Below the pieces are notes generated by a model, which was not told the DNA's origin, searched no databases, and saw only the letters and a program-made list of their open reading frames with translations. A stretch of DNA of 64,000 bases from Massilia aquatica (GTDB taxonomy: Bacteria > Pseudomonadota > Gammaproteobacteria > Burkholderiales > Burkholderiaceae_D), in assembly GCF_011682045.1 (NCBI RefSeq), contig NZ_VVIW01000009.1, positions 62,001 through 126,000 on the forward strand. The letters run 5' to 3'. How positions within the stretch are numbered: position 1 is the stretch's first letter; each line of letters begins with the position of its first letter. Of the stretch, positions 18,301-28,198 are shown in pieces. Both the position numbers and the translations under genes were made by a program.

Positions 18301-19062
18301 ATGCCCGTCAACTACGCCAGGAAGCTCACCGCCCCAAGCCGCTCGCGCGACGCCAATGCGCACCTGGGCTACCTGCTGGCGTTCGTGGCGGGCGCCATCA
18401 ACGCCGGCGGCTTTCTGGCGGTGCAGCGCTACACCTCGCACATGACCGGCGTGGTTTCCGCCATGGCCGACGACCTTGTGCTGGGCGCGCACGCGCTGGT
18501 GCTGACCGGCCTCGCAGCGCTGCTCTCGTTTACCGCAGGCGCGGCATGCACGGCCATCATGGTCAACTACGGCCGCCGGCGCGCGCTGCACGGCGAGTAT
18601 GCGCTGCCGCTGATGCTCGAATCGGTGCTGCTGCTTTGCTTTGGCCTGATCGGTGCGCGCCTGGCTCACGTGGACGGCCTGTTCGCGTCGGCGACGGTAC
18701 TGCTGCTCAGTTTTATCATGGGACTGCAAAACGCCCTGGTCACCAAACTCTCGCGCGCCGAAATCCGCACCACCCACATCACCGGCATCGTCACCGACAT
18801 CGGCATTGAGCTGGGCAAGATGATGTACCTGAACCGGCCGGCGCCCGGCCAGGACGGACTGGCGCCGGTGGCGGGCGACCGCCAGCGCCTTAAAGTGCTG
18901 TCCACCCTGGCCGCCAGCTTCTTTCTCGGCGGCGTGGCCGGTGGCTTCGGTTTCAACCGCATCGGCTACGTGGCGACGGTGCCGCTGGCGCTGGTACTGA
19001 TGTGCCTGGCCATCCTGCCGCTGCTGGACGATCTTAAAAATATTGCAATCAGAAAACAATAA
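18301..19062 (+). CDS. YoaK/DUF1275-family membrane protein
   Basis: 253 residues with six or seven hydrophobic segments. The family motif FVAGAINAGGFLAVQRYTSH lies at residues 25-44, and TSHMTGVVSAMADD and LSRAEIRTTHITGIVTDIGI follow. The family is widespread with no settled biochemical role. The start is the ATG with GAGAAAG 8 bases before it; a GTG at 18274 is less likely. It is transcribed alone, away from its neighbours. Confidence 0.87.
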   Translation: MPVNYARKLTAPSRSRDANAHLGYLLAFVAGAINAGGFLAVQRYTSHMTGVVSAMADDLVLGAHALVLTGLAALLSFTAGAACTAIMVNYGRRRALHGEYALPLMLESVLLLCFGLIGARLAHVDGLFASATVLLLSFIMGLQNALVTKLSRAEIRTTHITGIVTDIGIELGKMMYLNRPAPGQDGLAPVAGDRQRLKVLSTLAASFFLGGVAGGFGFNRIGYVATVPLALVLMCLAILPLLDDLKNIAIRKQ

Positions 19063-19194
19063 CCCGCCGCCCCGGCGAAAAACAGGCTGCGCATGCGCCC
19101 GGATAAGAAGCCGGAGGCGTGCTCGTGGTAAGCTTCGACCCCGCACCGTGCCGTCTTCCGGTTCGACTTCCCCGATAACAATACAAACTGCTTA

Positions 19195-20033
19195 ATGGAC
19201 ATAACTCTCGCTCTCGCGCTCAAGGCCATCATCATGGGCCTGGTGGAAGGATTCACCGAATTCCTGCCGATTTCCTCGACCGGCCACCTGATCCTGGCGG
19301 GCAGCCTGCTCGACTTCACCGACGAAAAAGCGAAAGTGTTCGAGATCGTGATCCAGGCCGGCGCCATCATGGCGGTGTGCTGGGAATACCGCGCGCGCAT
19401 CGCTTCGGTGATGTCCGGATTGACGAGCGACCCGAAAGCGCAGAAGTTCATGCTCAACCTGATCGTCGCCTTCCTGCCGCTCGCGGTGCTGGGTCTTTTG
19501 CTGGGCAAGATGATCAAGTCGGCCCTGTTCAAGCCGGTGCCGGTGGCGATGGCCTTCATCATCGGCGGCATCATCATCTTGTGGGTGGAGCGCCGCAACA
19601 AGCTCAATCCCCCGGTGGTGCGGGTCGAAACGGTGGACGACATGACCCTGCTCGACGCCTTCAAGGTCGGCTGTGCGCAAGCCGTGGCGCTCATTCCCGG
19701 CACCAGCCGCTCGGGCGCGACCATCATCGGCGCCATGATGTTCGGCCTGCCGCGCAAGGCCGCCACCGAATTCTCGTTCTTCCTCGCGATCCCGACCCTG
19801 CTGCTGGCGACCGTGTATTCGCTGGTCAAGGAACGCGATGTGCTGTCGATGGCCGACCTGCCGATGTTCAGCATCGGCTCGATCGCCGCGTTTATCTCGG
19901 CCTTTTTGTGCGTGCGCTGGCTGCTGCGCTACATCAGCACCCATGACTTCACGGTCTTCGCCTGGTACCGCATCGTGTTCGGCATCGTGGTGCTGGCCAG
20001 CTCGCACTACGGATGGGTCGTTTGGGCGGAATA

Positions 20034-20034
<1 letters not shown>
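19195..20034 (+). CDS. uppP: Undecaprenyl-diphosphatase (BacA/UppP)
   Basis: 279 residues, an integral inner membrane protein. Both catalytic signatures are present: [16 protein letters not shown] at residues 16-31 (Glu-rich motif) and [14 protein letters not shown] near 169-182. It dephosphorylates undecaprenyl pyrophosphate to recycle the lipid carrier for peptidoglycan and O-antigen, and gives bacitracin tolerance. Length is normal for the family. Its stop codon overlaps the recQ start (TAATG), which implies translational coupling. Confidence 0.96.
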
Positions 20035-21840
<1,806 letters not shown>

Positions 21841-21857
<17 letters not shown>

Positions 21858-22746
21858 CGCTTGCTCCAAGCGCCTGGCGGTAGCGTCCCGGCGGGGCGCC
21901 CACCGCCTTGCTGAAGCGGTGGCTGAAGTGACTCAGGTCGGCGTAGCCGCAGGCGGCGGCAATCTGCTGCAAGGGCAGCTTGCCGGCCTTGAGCAAGGCG
22001 CGCGCGCGTTCGATGCGGCGCTGCGCCACCCAGCTCGACGGCGGCATGCCGAACGAGATGCGGAACATGCGCGCCAGATGAAACTCCGACATGCAGGCCA
22101 GTTGCGCCAGTTCGCCCAGGGTGACCGCTTGGGCCAGGTGCTGCTCGATGTAGTCGGCCAGGCGGCGCCGCACCAGTGGCGCCAGGCCGCCGCGCAGGCG
22201 CAGGTCGCGCCGCACGATGGCTTGCGAACGAAGCAGTTCGCTCAGCGCTTCGTGGCTGATTTCGTTGGCGCGCAACAGGTCGTCCGGTTGTTCCCACGAC
22301 TGCGCGAGCAGCGCTTCGCATAGCTGCACGATGCGCGGACTTTCGAAGTAGGTGCGGTCGGCCAGGGTCAGCTCGCGCGGCTCGCGGTCCAGTTCCACCA
22401 CGGCGCGCCGGGTGAAATGCTCGGGCATGAAGTACACATGCAGCAGGCGCAGATGATCGCGCACCACCCATTGCGACTCGTGCCAGTCGGGCATGGAACA
22501 GAGCCGCTGCGGCGCGCCGTAACGCCCCGGCACGCCGGCGCGCTCGGTACGGTAGCCGCCGCCCAGGTAGCACGACAGGGTGTGGTGGCCCGGCTGGACG
22601 TAGCTGGTGACGGCTTCACGGGTGTCGCGCTGCCAGATCGCCGCAGCCATGCCGTCGCCCAGCCACGCGAAGCGTTCGAGCGTGGCATCGGTGCCGCTCA
22701 TGGTGGTGAAGACCGCGTGCGAAATAGGTAATGGGCGTGAGTGCAT
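21841..22746 (-). CDS. AraC-family transcriptional regulator
   Basis: 301 residues. The N-terminal sensing region (about 1-190) has no named motif beyond a cupin-like [13 protein letters not shown]. The C-terminal AraC domain holds two HTHs: [20 protein letters not shown] and [20 protein letters not shown], the latter followed by the usual GxxPGRYR form. It is divergent from the EamA transporter gene (about 100 bases between starts) and may regulate it. Its 3' end overlaps recQ by 17 bases tail to tail. Confidence 0.9.
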
Positions 22747-22847
22747 GCTGAAAAGTCTAGCATGGCATGCTCGCCGTTGCCGGCCGGCGGCGCGAAATGC
22801 GCAAGATCAGACAAGCCGCGCCAGCCCTGCACATTCATGATGGCGGC

Positions 22848-23777
22848 ATGAATATCTTCCTCTACTTTCTCACGGTCCTGATCTGGGGCACCACCTGGAT
22901 CGCCATCACCTGGCAACTCGGCGTGGTGCCGGCGCCGGTGTCGATCGCCTACCGCTTCTGGATCGCCAGCGCGGTGCTGATGCTGTTCCTGGTCGCCACG
23001 CGTAAACCAGTCTGGCCGCCGCGCAGCGCCTGGCGCTATCTGCTGGCGCAGGGCATTGCGCTGTTCTGCTGTAATTTCCTCTGCTTTTACTACGCCAGCC
23101 AGTCGGTGCCGAGCGGGCTGGTGGCGGTGGTGTTTTCGACCGCGCCGATCTGGAACGCCATCAATGGCCGCCTCTTCATGGCTCGCCCGATCCGGCGCCA
23201 GGTGCTCGGCGGCGCGCTGCTGGGCCTCGCGGGCATCGCCCTGCTGTTCCTGCCGCAGATGCGCGGACACTGGAACGACAGCGGCATGCTGTTCGGCCTG
23301 GGACTGGCGCTGCTCGGGACATTGTGCTTCTCGACCGGGAACCTGCTGTCGTCGCGCATGCAATCGCTCGGCCTGACGCCGTGGCTGACCAACACCTGGG
23401 CCATGCTGATCGGCGCCACCATCCTGGGCATCGGCGCGTGGCTCCTGAACATGCCCTTCGTGGTCGAACCGGGCGTGCGCTACGCCGCCTCGCTGCTGTA
23501 CCTGGCCATTCCCGGCTCGGTGGTCGGCTTTACCGCCTACCTGCTGCTGGTCGGGCGCATCGGCCCGGACCGCGCGGCCTATTCGACGGTGCTGTTTCCG
23601 GTGGTGGCGCTGAGCGTGTCGACCGTGCTCGAAGGCTACCAGTGGAGCGCGCTCGCCGTGGGCGGCCTGCTGCTGGTGTTGGGCGGGAACCTGATGGCCT
23701 TCATGCCGGCCGGTGCGCGCCCACCCAGGTCGCCCGGTGCCACAACTGTTCCAGCGGCCCCTGCGCGTGGCGCCTGA
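22848..23777 (+). CDS. EamA/DMT-family permease
   Basis: 309 residues with ten predicted membrane segments in two EamA repeats. The first begins FLYFLTVLIWGTTWIAIT, and each repeat ends in the proline-bearing AxxxF-type helix (ASQSVPSGLVAVVFSTAPIW, PGSVVGFTAYLLLVGRIGP). The family exports metabolites such as amino acids or purines; the substrate is unknown. ATG at 22848 places the first helix at the N-terminus. The Pro/Ala-rich tail overlaps the convergent DUF418 gene by 77 bases. Confidence 0.9.
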   Translation: MNIFLYFLTVLIWGTTWIAITWQLGVVPAPVSIAYRFWIASAVLMLFLVATRKPVWPPRSAWRYLLAQGIALFCCNFLCFYYASQSVPSGLVAVVFSTAPIWNAINGRLFMARPIRRQVLGGALLGLAGIALLFLPQMRGHWNDSGMLFGLGLALLGTLCFSTGNLLSSRMQSLGLTPWLTNTWAMLIGATILGIGAWLLNMPFVVEPGVRYAASLLYLAIPGSVVGFTAYLLLVGRIGPDRAAYSTVLFPVVALSVSTVLEGYQWSALAVGGLLLVLGGNLMAFMPAGARPPRSPGATTVPAAPARGA

Positions 23778-24876
23778 GCCACCAGGCACAAAAGGCGCAC
23801 TGGAGCAGCGCCAGCAACGCGCCGATCAGCAGGCACACGCTGGCGCCGGTGACCTTGTACAGGCCCAGGCCGAAGCCGTAGTAGATGAAGGAACCGATGA
23901 TCGACTGCGTGAAGTAGGCGCTCAGGCTCATTCGGCCCAGGGGGGCCAGTACGCGCAGCGCGCGGGTGAGTGCGCCGCCCTGGTACAGCATGACAAAGCA
24001 CGCCACCAGCACCAGCATGAAGGCACAATTGGACCATGAGGCGACCATGGTGACGAGCGGGCGGCGCACGGCGGCGCTGGCGACCCAGTCCGGCAGCAAG
24101 ATGCGCACGGTGTACAGCGGCAGGAACAGCACGGTGGCGGCCAGCAGGGTGCGGCGCCAGAAGCGCATGGCCTGCGCGCTGGCCTCGAACAGGCCGCGCC
24201 TTCCGGCCAGCATGGCGAGCATGAACAGCGACAGGATCTGGAAGATGCGGCCGTTTTCCCAGCTCCAGTGGATCACCGCCAGCTTGCCGTTGGTGAGGTT
24301 GCCGGCCCAGGCGCGCAGCATCGAGTCGCCCGTCAGGTAATCGTTGATGCGGCCGAAATACTGCCACGAGACCGGGTCGCCGATCTGCACCTCCGGATGG
24401 CGCAGCGCGTCGGCCAGCACCAGCCATTCGTAAGGCTGGAGCATGAGGATGACGGCCAGTGCCAGCAGGGCCCCATCGCGCAGGCGCGCCACCGGCAGCA
24501 GGCACAGGCCGATGACGGCATAGATGGTGAGGATATCGCCGTGGAAGAACATCGAGTTGAGCATGCCGAAGCCGAACAGCAGCAGCAGGCGCCAGGCGTA
24601 GCGTACGCGAAAATCCTCGCCGCGCTCCTTGCGCGCCTGCGACTGCAGATGGAAGGTCAGGCCGAACAGCAGTGCGAAGATGGCATACGATTTTCCGCCG
24701 AAGAGGAAGAAAGCGACTTCCCACACGGCTTTGTCGAGGGCGGCCAGCCAGGGTGGCGCGCCGGCGACGACGTAGTACAGGTCGAAGTGCTCGATGTTAT
24801 GAAGCAGCATGATCGACACGATAGCAAAGCCACGCAATGCGTCGACCACGCCGAGGCGGGGGGCTTGTGAACCCAT
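23701..24876 (-). CDS. DUF418-domain membrane protein
   Basis: 391 residues, about ten membrane helices. The N-terminus (LGVVDALRGFAIVSIMLLHN) is the usual DUF418 start, resembling acyltransferase-3 proteins. The C-terminal DUF418 block contains GRMSLSAYFTQSIIGSFIYYG. Function is unknown in the family. The start at 24876 has GAGGAG 8 bases before it; an upstream TTG at 24894 lacks one. A perfect palindrome stands 28 bases before the start. Confidence 0.9.
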   Translation of the reverse strand: MGSQAPRLGVVDALRGFAIVSIMLLHNIEHFDLYYVVAGAPPWLAALDKAVWEVAFFLFGGKSYAIFALLFGLTFHLQSQARKERGEDFRVRYAWRLLLLFGFGMLNSMFFHGDILTIYAVIGLCLLPVARLRDGALLALAVILMLQPYEWLVLADALRHPEVQIGDPVSWQYFGRINDYLTGDSMLRAWAGNLTNGKLAVIHWSWENGRIFQILSLFMLAMLAGRRGLFEASAQAMRFWRRTLLAATVLFLPLYTVRILLPDWVASAAVRRPLVTMVASWSNCAFMLVLVACFVMLYQGGALTRALRVLAPLGRMSLSAYFTQSIIGSFIYYGFGLGLYKVTGASVCLLIGALLALLQCAFCAWWLRRHAQGPLEQLWHRATWVGAHRPA

Positions 24877-24903
24877 CGTATTGACTCCTCGCAAAGAAGT
24901 ACC

Positions 24904-24917
24904 AGAATACGTATTCT
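24904..24917. promoter_or_regulatory. Perfect 14-bp palindrome before the DUF418 gene
   Basis: AGAATACGTATTCT is fully self-complementary and lies 28 bases before the DUF418 start codon, in the only AT-rich stretch nearby. It is a candidate operator for an unidentified dimeric regulator. Confidence 0.45.
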
Positions 24918-24941
24918 ATTTGGAAACGCTACCACTTTGGA

Positions 24942-24983
24942 GAAAAATAATCGGCGATGCAGCCTGCACGGCCGCATCGCCGA
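24942..24983 (-). terminator. Rho-independent terminator of trmB
   Basis: A perfect 10-bp stem (TCGGCGATGC/GCATCGCCGA) with a 13-base loop. On the minus strand it is followed by TTATTTTT. It lies 19 bases after the trmB stop codon. Confidence 0.88.
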
Positions 24984-25002
24984 CTGCCTGTTTACGAGCA
25001 GC

Positions 25003-25710
25003 TTATTTTTTGATGAAGACCAGGTCCCAGACGCCGTGACCGAGCTTGATGCCGCGGTTTTCGAACTTGGTCAGCGGGCGGTAGGCCGGCTGCGGCGCAT
25101 AGCCCTCGGCCGTGTTTTGCAGCAGCGGTTCGGCGCCCAGCACCTCGAGCATCTGGACCGCATAGTCTTCCCAGTCGGTGGCGCAATGCAGGTAGCCGCC
25201 CGGCGCAAGGCGCTCGGCCAGCAGCTTGACGAACGGCGGCTGCAGCAGGCGGCGCTTGTTGTGGCGCGCCTTGTGCCACGGGTCCGGGAAGAACACGTGC
25301 ACGCCGGCCAGCGAGCCGGCCGGGATCATCTGATTAAGCACTTCAACGGCGTCGTGCTGGATCAGGCGCAAGTTGGTCAAACCCTGTTCGCCGATCTGCT
25401 TGAGCAGGCTGCCCACGCCGGGCGTGTGCACTTCGACGCCGATGAAGTCCTTCTCCGGCATGCCCTTGGCGATGTGCGAGGTGGTGTCGCCCATGCCGAA
25501 GCCGATTTCGAGGATCACCGGCGCGGTGCGGCCGAAGGCTTGCTCGAAGTCGAGCGGCGCTTTTGCGTACTCGACCAGGAACTTCGGTCCCAGTTCTTCG
25601 AGCGCGCGCGCCTGTGCGATCGACAGGCGGCCGGCGCGCGTGACGAAGCTGCGGATGCGATGTTCAGTCGGGTCGTACAACATCGGGCGGTTCGGGGTAT
25701 CTGCGGACAT
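25003..25710 (-). CDS. trmB: tRNA (guanine-N7-)-methyltransferase
   Basis: 235 residues, normal for bacterial TrmB. The SAM-binding motif reads [18 protein letters not shown] near residue 60. [33 protein letters not shown] and the C-terminal TKFENRG are family signatures. It methylates G46 of tRNA variable loops to m7G. It is the chromosomal gene bordering the phage-derived island, with 53 bases between its start and the Rz1-like stop codon. Confidence 0.95.
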   Translation of the reverse strand: MSADTPNRPMLYDPTEHRIRSFVTRAGRLSIAQARALEELGPKFLVEYAKAPLDFEQAFGRTAPVILEIGFGMGDTTSHIAKGMPEKDFIGVEVHTPGVGSLLKQIGEQGLTNLRLIQHDAVEVLNQMIPAGSLAGVHVFFPDPWHKARHNKRRLLQPPFVKLLAERLAPGGYLHCATDWEDYAVQMLEVLGAEPLLQNTAEGYAPQPAYRPLTKFENRGIKLGHGVWDLVFIKK

Positions 25711-25723
25711 GGGGATGGATGAA

Positions 25724-25759
25724 GAAAAAAAGGCCGGACGGCATTATATCGTACCGGCC
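25724..25759 (-). terminator. Terminator at the end of the phage lysis genes
   Basis: The arms GGCCGG and CCGGCC, or alternatively GGACGGC and GCCGTCC, can pair across an AT-rich loop. On the minus strand they are followed by TTTTTTT. It starts 4 bases after the last stop codon of the island. Confidence 0.75.
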
Positions 25760-25763
25760 GTCC

Positions 25764-26018
25764 CTACAGGCAGCCGGCCAGCAGCGCTTCGAGCTGGGCC
25801 TCGTAGCGCAGGTGCAGGGGCAGGTCGCGCGCAATGGCCAGGATTTTCTCGCCATCGCTGGCGTCCGGCGCCAGCGTGCGCGTGGCAAAGACCGGGCGCT
25901 CGGGTGCGCCCTTGATGCACGGCGTGTACACCGGCACGCGCACTTCGCGCAGCAGCGGCGGCGCGGTGGCGCAGGCGGCCAGCAGTGCGCCCGCCATCAG
26001 CAGCGTGATCGCCTTCAT
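25764..26018 (-). CDS. Rz1-like outer membrane spanin (lipoprotein)
   Basis: 84 residues. The short signal sequence LLMAGALLAAC gives a lipobox with Cys at residue 16, so the mature protein should be a small lipoprotein, partly Pro-rich at its start (ATAPPLLREVRVPVYTPC). Its ATG overlaps the stop codon of the Rz-like gene (ATGA), the usual arrangement of a two-component spanin pair. Role by family: fusing inner and outer membranes in the last step of lysis. It is the last gene of the island. Confidence 0.75.
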   Translation of the reverse strand: MKAITLLMAGALLAACATAPPLLREVRVPVYTPCIKGAPERPVFATRTLAPDASDGEKILAIARDLPLHLRYEAQLEALLAGCL

Positions 26019-26401
26019 CGGATCGACTCCAGGATCAGGTTCACGGCCGGCATGGCCTCGGCGCAGGTGGTGGCCTTCACGCCCGCGACCCGGGCCAGCG
26101 CAAGGTCGAAGCGGCGTGCGCTGGCCGCGGCCTGCTGGCGGGCCGCTTCGCCGCGCTGTTCGGCCAGGGTGGTCGCCAGGCCGGCGGCGGCGACGGCCGC
26201 GTTCTGCGCATCGAGCGCGCCGCGCAGCTGCGTCACCAAGGTCTGCTGTGCGCGCAACTCGGCCTGGGCCTGGTCGCGCGCGCTGGCGGCCAGCCACCAG
26301 GCGGTGACGCCGGCCGACGAGGTCACCAGCAGCAGCGCCAGCAGGACGGCGCTGGCGAGCTTCCAGACGCTGCCGCCGGCCAGGGTGGCAAAGGCGCTCA
26401 T
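26015..26401 (-). CDS. Rz-like inner membrane spanin
   Basis: 128 residues. One N-terminal membrane helix (VWKLASAVLLALLLVTSSAGV, trimmed edges uncertain) is followed by a long Ala/Gln/Arg-rich coiled coil to about residue 105, and a short tail with one Cys. This is the shape of Rz proteins, which span the periplasm and pair with an Rz1 lipoprotein. The gene starts inside the stop codon of the endolysin (ATGA) and ends inside the start of the Rz1-like gene, so the lysis genes are translationally linked. Confidence 0.78.
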   Translation of the reverse strand: MSAFATLAGGSVWKLASAVLLALLLVTSSAGVTAWWLAASARDQAQAELRAQQTLVTQLRGALDAQNAAVAAAGLATTLAEQRGEAARQQAAASARRFDLALARVAGVKATTCAEAMPAVNLILESIR

Positions 26402-26913
26402 GCCAGCACCTTGAGCGCGCGCGCGGTCAGCGCCAGGCGTTCGACCAGGCCATTGGCGCCGCCGTTGATGCGGCGCGTGAGTTTGACGAACTCGCGTGCA
26501 TCGGCCAGGGCATTGAGTCCATTCGCATGCCAGAACCAGCCGGCCGAACGGCACGCGTTGGCCGGCTGCTCGAGCAGTTCCGGATGGGCGATCAGGTCCA
26601 TCCCGAGCGCCTTGCCGCATGCGCTGTAGTTGCTGCGCCCGGTAAGCTGGATCAATCCGCGTCCGCGAAAGCGCACGCCGTCGCCCGCCACCACGTTGCC
26701 AAGATCGCGCCGGCCTTCGTAGGCGGCGCCGCTGGCCAGCTCGCGCACGTAGCGCAGGTGGCCGGATTCATGGCCCACCTGCGCCAGGAATGCCGCCTGG
26801 CGCACCGGCGTGTCGATGTCGAATTCGGCCATCGCAGCGTTCAGGCCGGGCAGGAACATGCCGGCTTTGGCGCGCGCGAACGGCATGATGCTGCGCAGTT
26901 CTTCAAGCGTCAT
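26398..26913 (-). CDS. Phage endolysin, GH19 (chitinase-like lysozyme) family
   Basis: 171 residues. VRQAAFLAQVGHESGHLRYV has the GH19 catalytic Glu (HESGH, near residue 44). FRGRGLIQLTGRSNY is the family's substrate-binding block, and the C-terminal INGGANGLVERL is typical of GH19 endolysins. No signal peptide is seen, so export would need a holin. It sits between two small membrane proteins and the spanins, completing a lysis cassette. Confidence 0.92.
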   Translation of the reverse strand: MTLEELRSIMPFARAKAGMFLPGLNAAMAEFDIDTPVRQAAFLAQVGHESGHLRYVRELASGAAYEGRRDLGNVVAGDGVRFRGRGLIQLTGRSNYSACGKALGMDLIAHPELLEQPANACRSAGWFWHANGLNALADAREFVKLTRRINGGANGLVERLALTARALKVLA

Positions 26914-27151
26914 GCGGTTCTCCGCGGCGGTTGCCGGCGACGTACAGCGCAATGCCGACCGCGAACAGGCATTCGAAAATGTCGCGCGCAACCACGCACG
27001 AGGCCACCCCGGCGGCGCTGCCGGCCACCAGGGCGATGTGGGCGTAGCGCACGCCAGGCGCGGTGCGCTTATCCATTTTGTTGAGGGCCAGGGTACTGGC
27101 ATAGGCGACGTACAGGCCGGCCAGCGCCTGGATGATTGAAACGATCGGCAT
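26903..27151 (-). CDS. Small phage membrane protein, holin candidate
   Basis: 82 residues with hydrophobic stretches SIIQALAGLYVAYASTLAL, YAHIALVAGSAAGVASCVV and a third near the C-terminus, and a charged Arg-rich tail. I do not recognise the family. Size, three short helices and its position directly before the endolysin (11-base overlap) suggest a holin or an accessory membrane protein of the lysis cassette. Confidence 0.65.
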   Translation of the reverse strand: MPIVSIIQALAGLYVAYASTLALNKMDKRTAPGVRYAHIALVAGSAAGVASCVVARDIFECLFAVGIALYVAGNRRGEPHDA

Positions 27152-27155
27152 GCGG

Positions 27156-27488
27156 TTATTCCTTCGGGTCATTGTGTTCCGACAACCATGGCAGCTTGAT
27201 GTCGCGCAGGCGGTCGATCAGGGAAAACAGGACGGGCACCGCGCGCATCGCCGCCAGGCCGGAAAAGAACGCGATTGCGCGGTCGAGTTCTTGCGGCAGG
27301 CCGAGGTAATGCAGGATCAGCGGCGTTGCCATCACCGACACCACCGTGCCGACGGTAATGGCGGTCAGCGCCTGGGGGCGCGTCATTTCTTTTGCGTAGC
27401 TGAGCGAGACTGCGGCGCCGATGAAGGAAAAGATCAGCACGCTGTATTTGATGCCCGCGACGCTGTCGCCAGTCGGATCGATTTGCAT
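27156..27488 (-). CDS. Phage membrane protein, second holin candidate
   Basis: 110 residues. Three hydrophobic segments are visible: YSVLIFSFIGAAVSLSYA, LTAITVGTVVSVMATPLIL and IAFFSGLAAMRAVPVLFSL. The C-terminus is charged (DRLRDIKLPWLSEHND). The shape resembles phage holins with a short N-terminal tail. GGGAGG lies 5 bases before its ATG. It is the first gene after the terminator at 27501, so the lysis genes may have their own promoter or rely on read-through. Confidence 0.65.
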   Translation of the reverse strand: MQIDPTGDSVAGIKYSVLIFSFIGAAVSLSYAKEMTRPQALTAITVGTVVSVMATPLILHYLGLPQELDRAIAFFSGLAAMRAVPVLFSLIDRLRDIKLPWLSEHNDPKE

Positions 27489-27500
27489 GGATGCCTCCCA

Positions 27501-27525
27501 TAAAAAAAACCCGCCGAAGCGGGTT
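27501..27525 (-). terminator. Terminator between tail-fibre and lysis genes
   Basis: The stem AACCCGC/GCGGGTT with the tetraloop TTCG on the minus strand is followed by a run of seven or eight T. It lies 8 bases after the stop codon of the last tail gene. UUCG-type loops are particularly stable. Confidence 0.88.
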
Positions 27526-27532
27526 GGGTGGG

Positions 27533-28198
27533 TTACTGATAATAACTGAGGCTGACCCATCCGCCGGGCGGAACCCCGATCGGGTAGGGCTGGCCGGGAG
27601 CGACGGCAAAATCGCCGTCCGAAAGTTGGTTAGCCGGGCCTCCCACACCGCCAGGAAATGTTCTCCCAAAAGCGCTGGCGGGCGCACCGTTGGTGGCAGG
27701 AATCGTATACCTGGAGTTAAGCACGGCACTGGCACTGTTACGAATCTCCCCGTTTTGCGGAAACACACCGTTATACGTAATGTAGGCCGAACCCGGGACG
27801 AAATCGTAGTAAGGCACCAAGGTGCTCGTCAACCTGTACTTGTCGCCAAAATTCGGGTGAGAGTACTGAGTGACTTGCGTCCGATAAAAACCGGCCGCGC
27901 CGCCACCGTTGTTCAGGCGCGCCGCAGCGTCGTATTCCGCATCCTCCCAGGCACTCCACCAGCCGTAGTTACCGAGCGTAAGACCTTCGGGGAACTGACC
28001 ATCATTAATGTACGTCACCTCGGTACAATAGGTCGATACGGCAGCACTCGACTGGGCCGTCCCTGATGATCCCTGTCCAACCAAAGAAACGATGCGGGTG
28101 GTGGTCGCCGGGCAGGGCCACGTGGTGTTCGAATAGAACGTCAGGTTCACCAGCTGGCGCGAACCGCTCATGCCTTGCCGGAAAAGTAGCATACTCAT
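27533..28198 (-). CDS. Phage tail-associated protein, probable fibre tip
   Basis: 221 residues, Gly/Tyr/Ser-rich with many aromatic residues (LGNYGWWSAWEDAEYDAA, GVPPGGWVSLSYYQ) and little charge. The composition resembles receptor-binding or adhesin tip proteins, but no family motif is recognised. ATGA coupling to the 401-residue protein upstream and a terminator just after its stop make it the last gene of the tail module. Confidence 0.6.
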   Translation of the reverse strand: MSMLLFRQGMSGSRQLVNLTFYSNTTWPCPATTTRIVSLVGQGSSGTAQSSAAVSTYCTEVTYINDGQFPEGLTLGNYGWWSAWEDAEYDAAARLNNGGGAAGFYRTQVTQYSHPNFGDKYRLTSTLVPYYDFVPGSAYITYNGVFPQNGEIRNSASAVLNSRYTIPATNGAPASAFGRTFPGGVGGPANQLSDGDFAVAPGQPYPIGVPPGGWVSLSYYQ

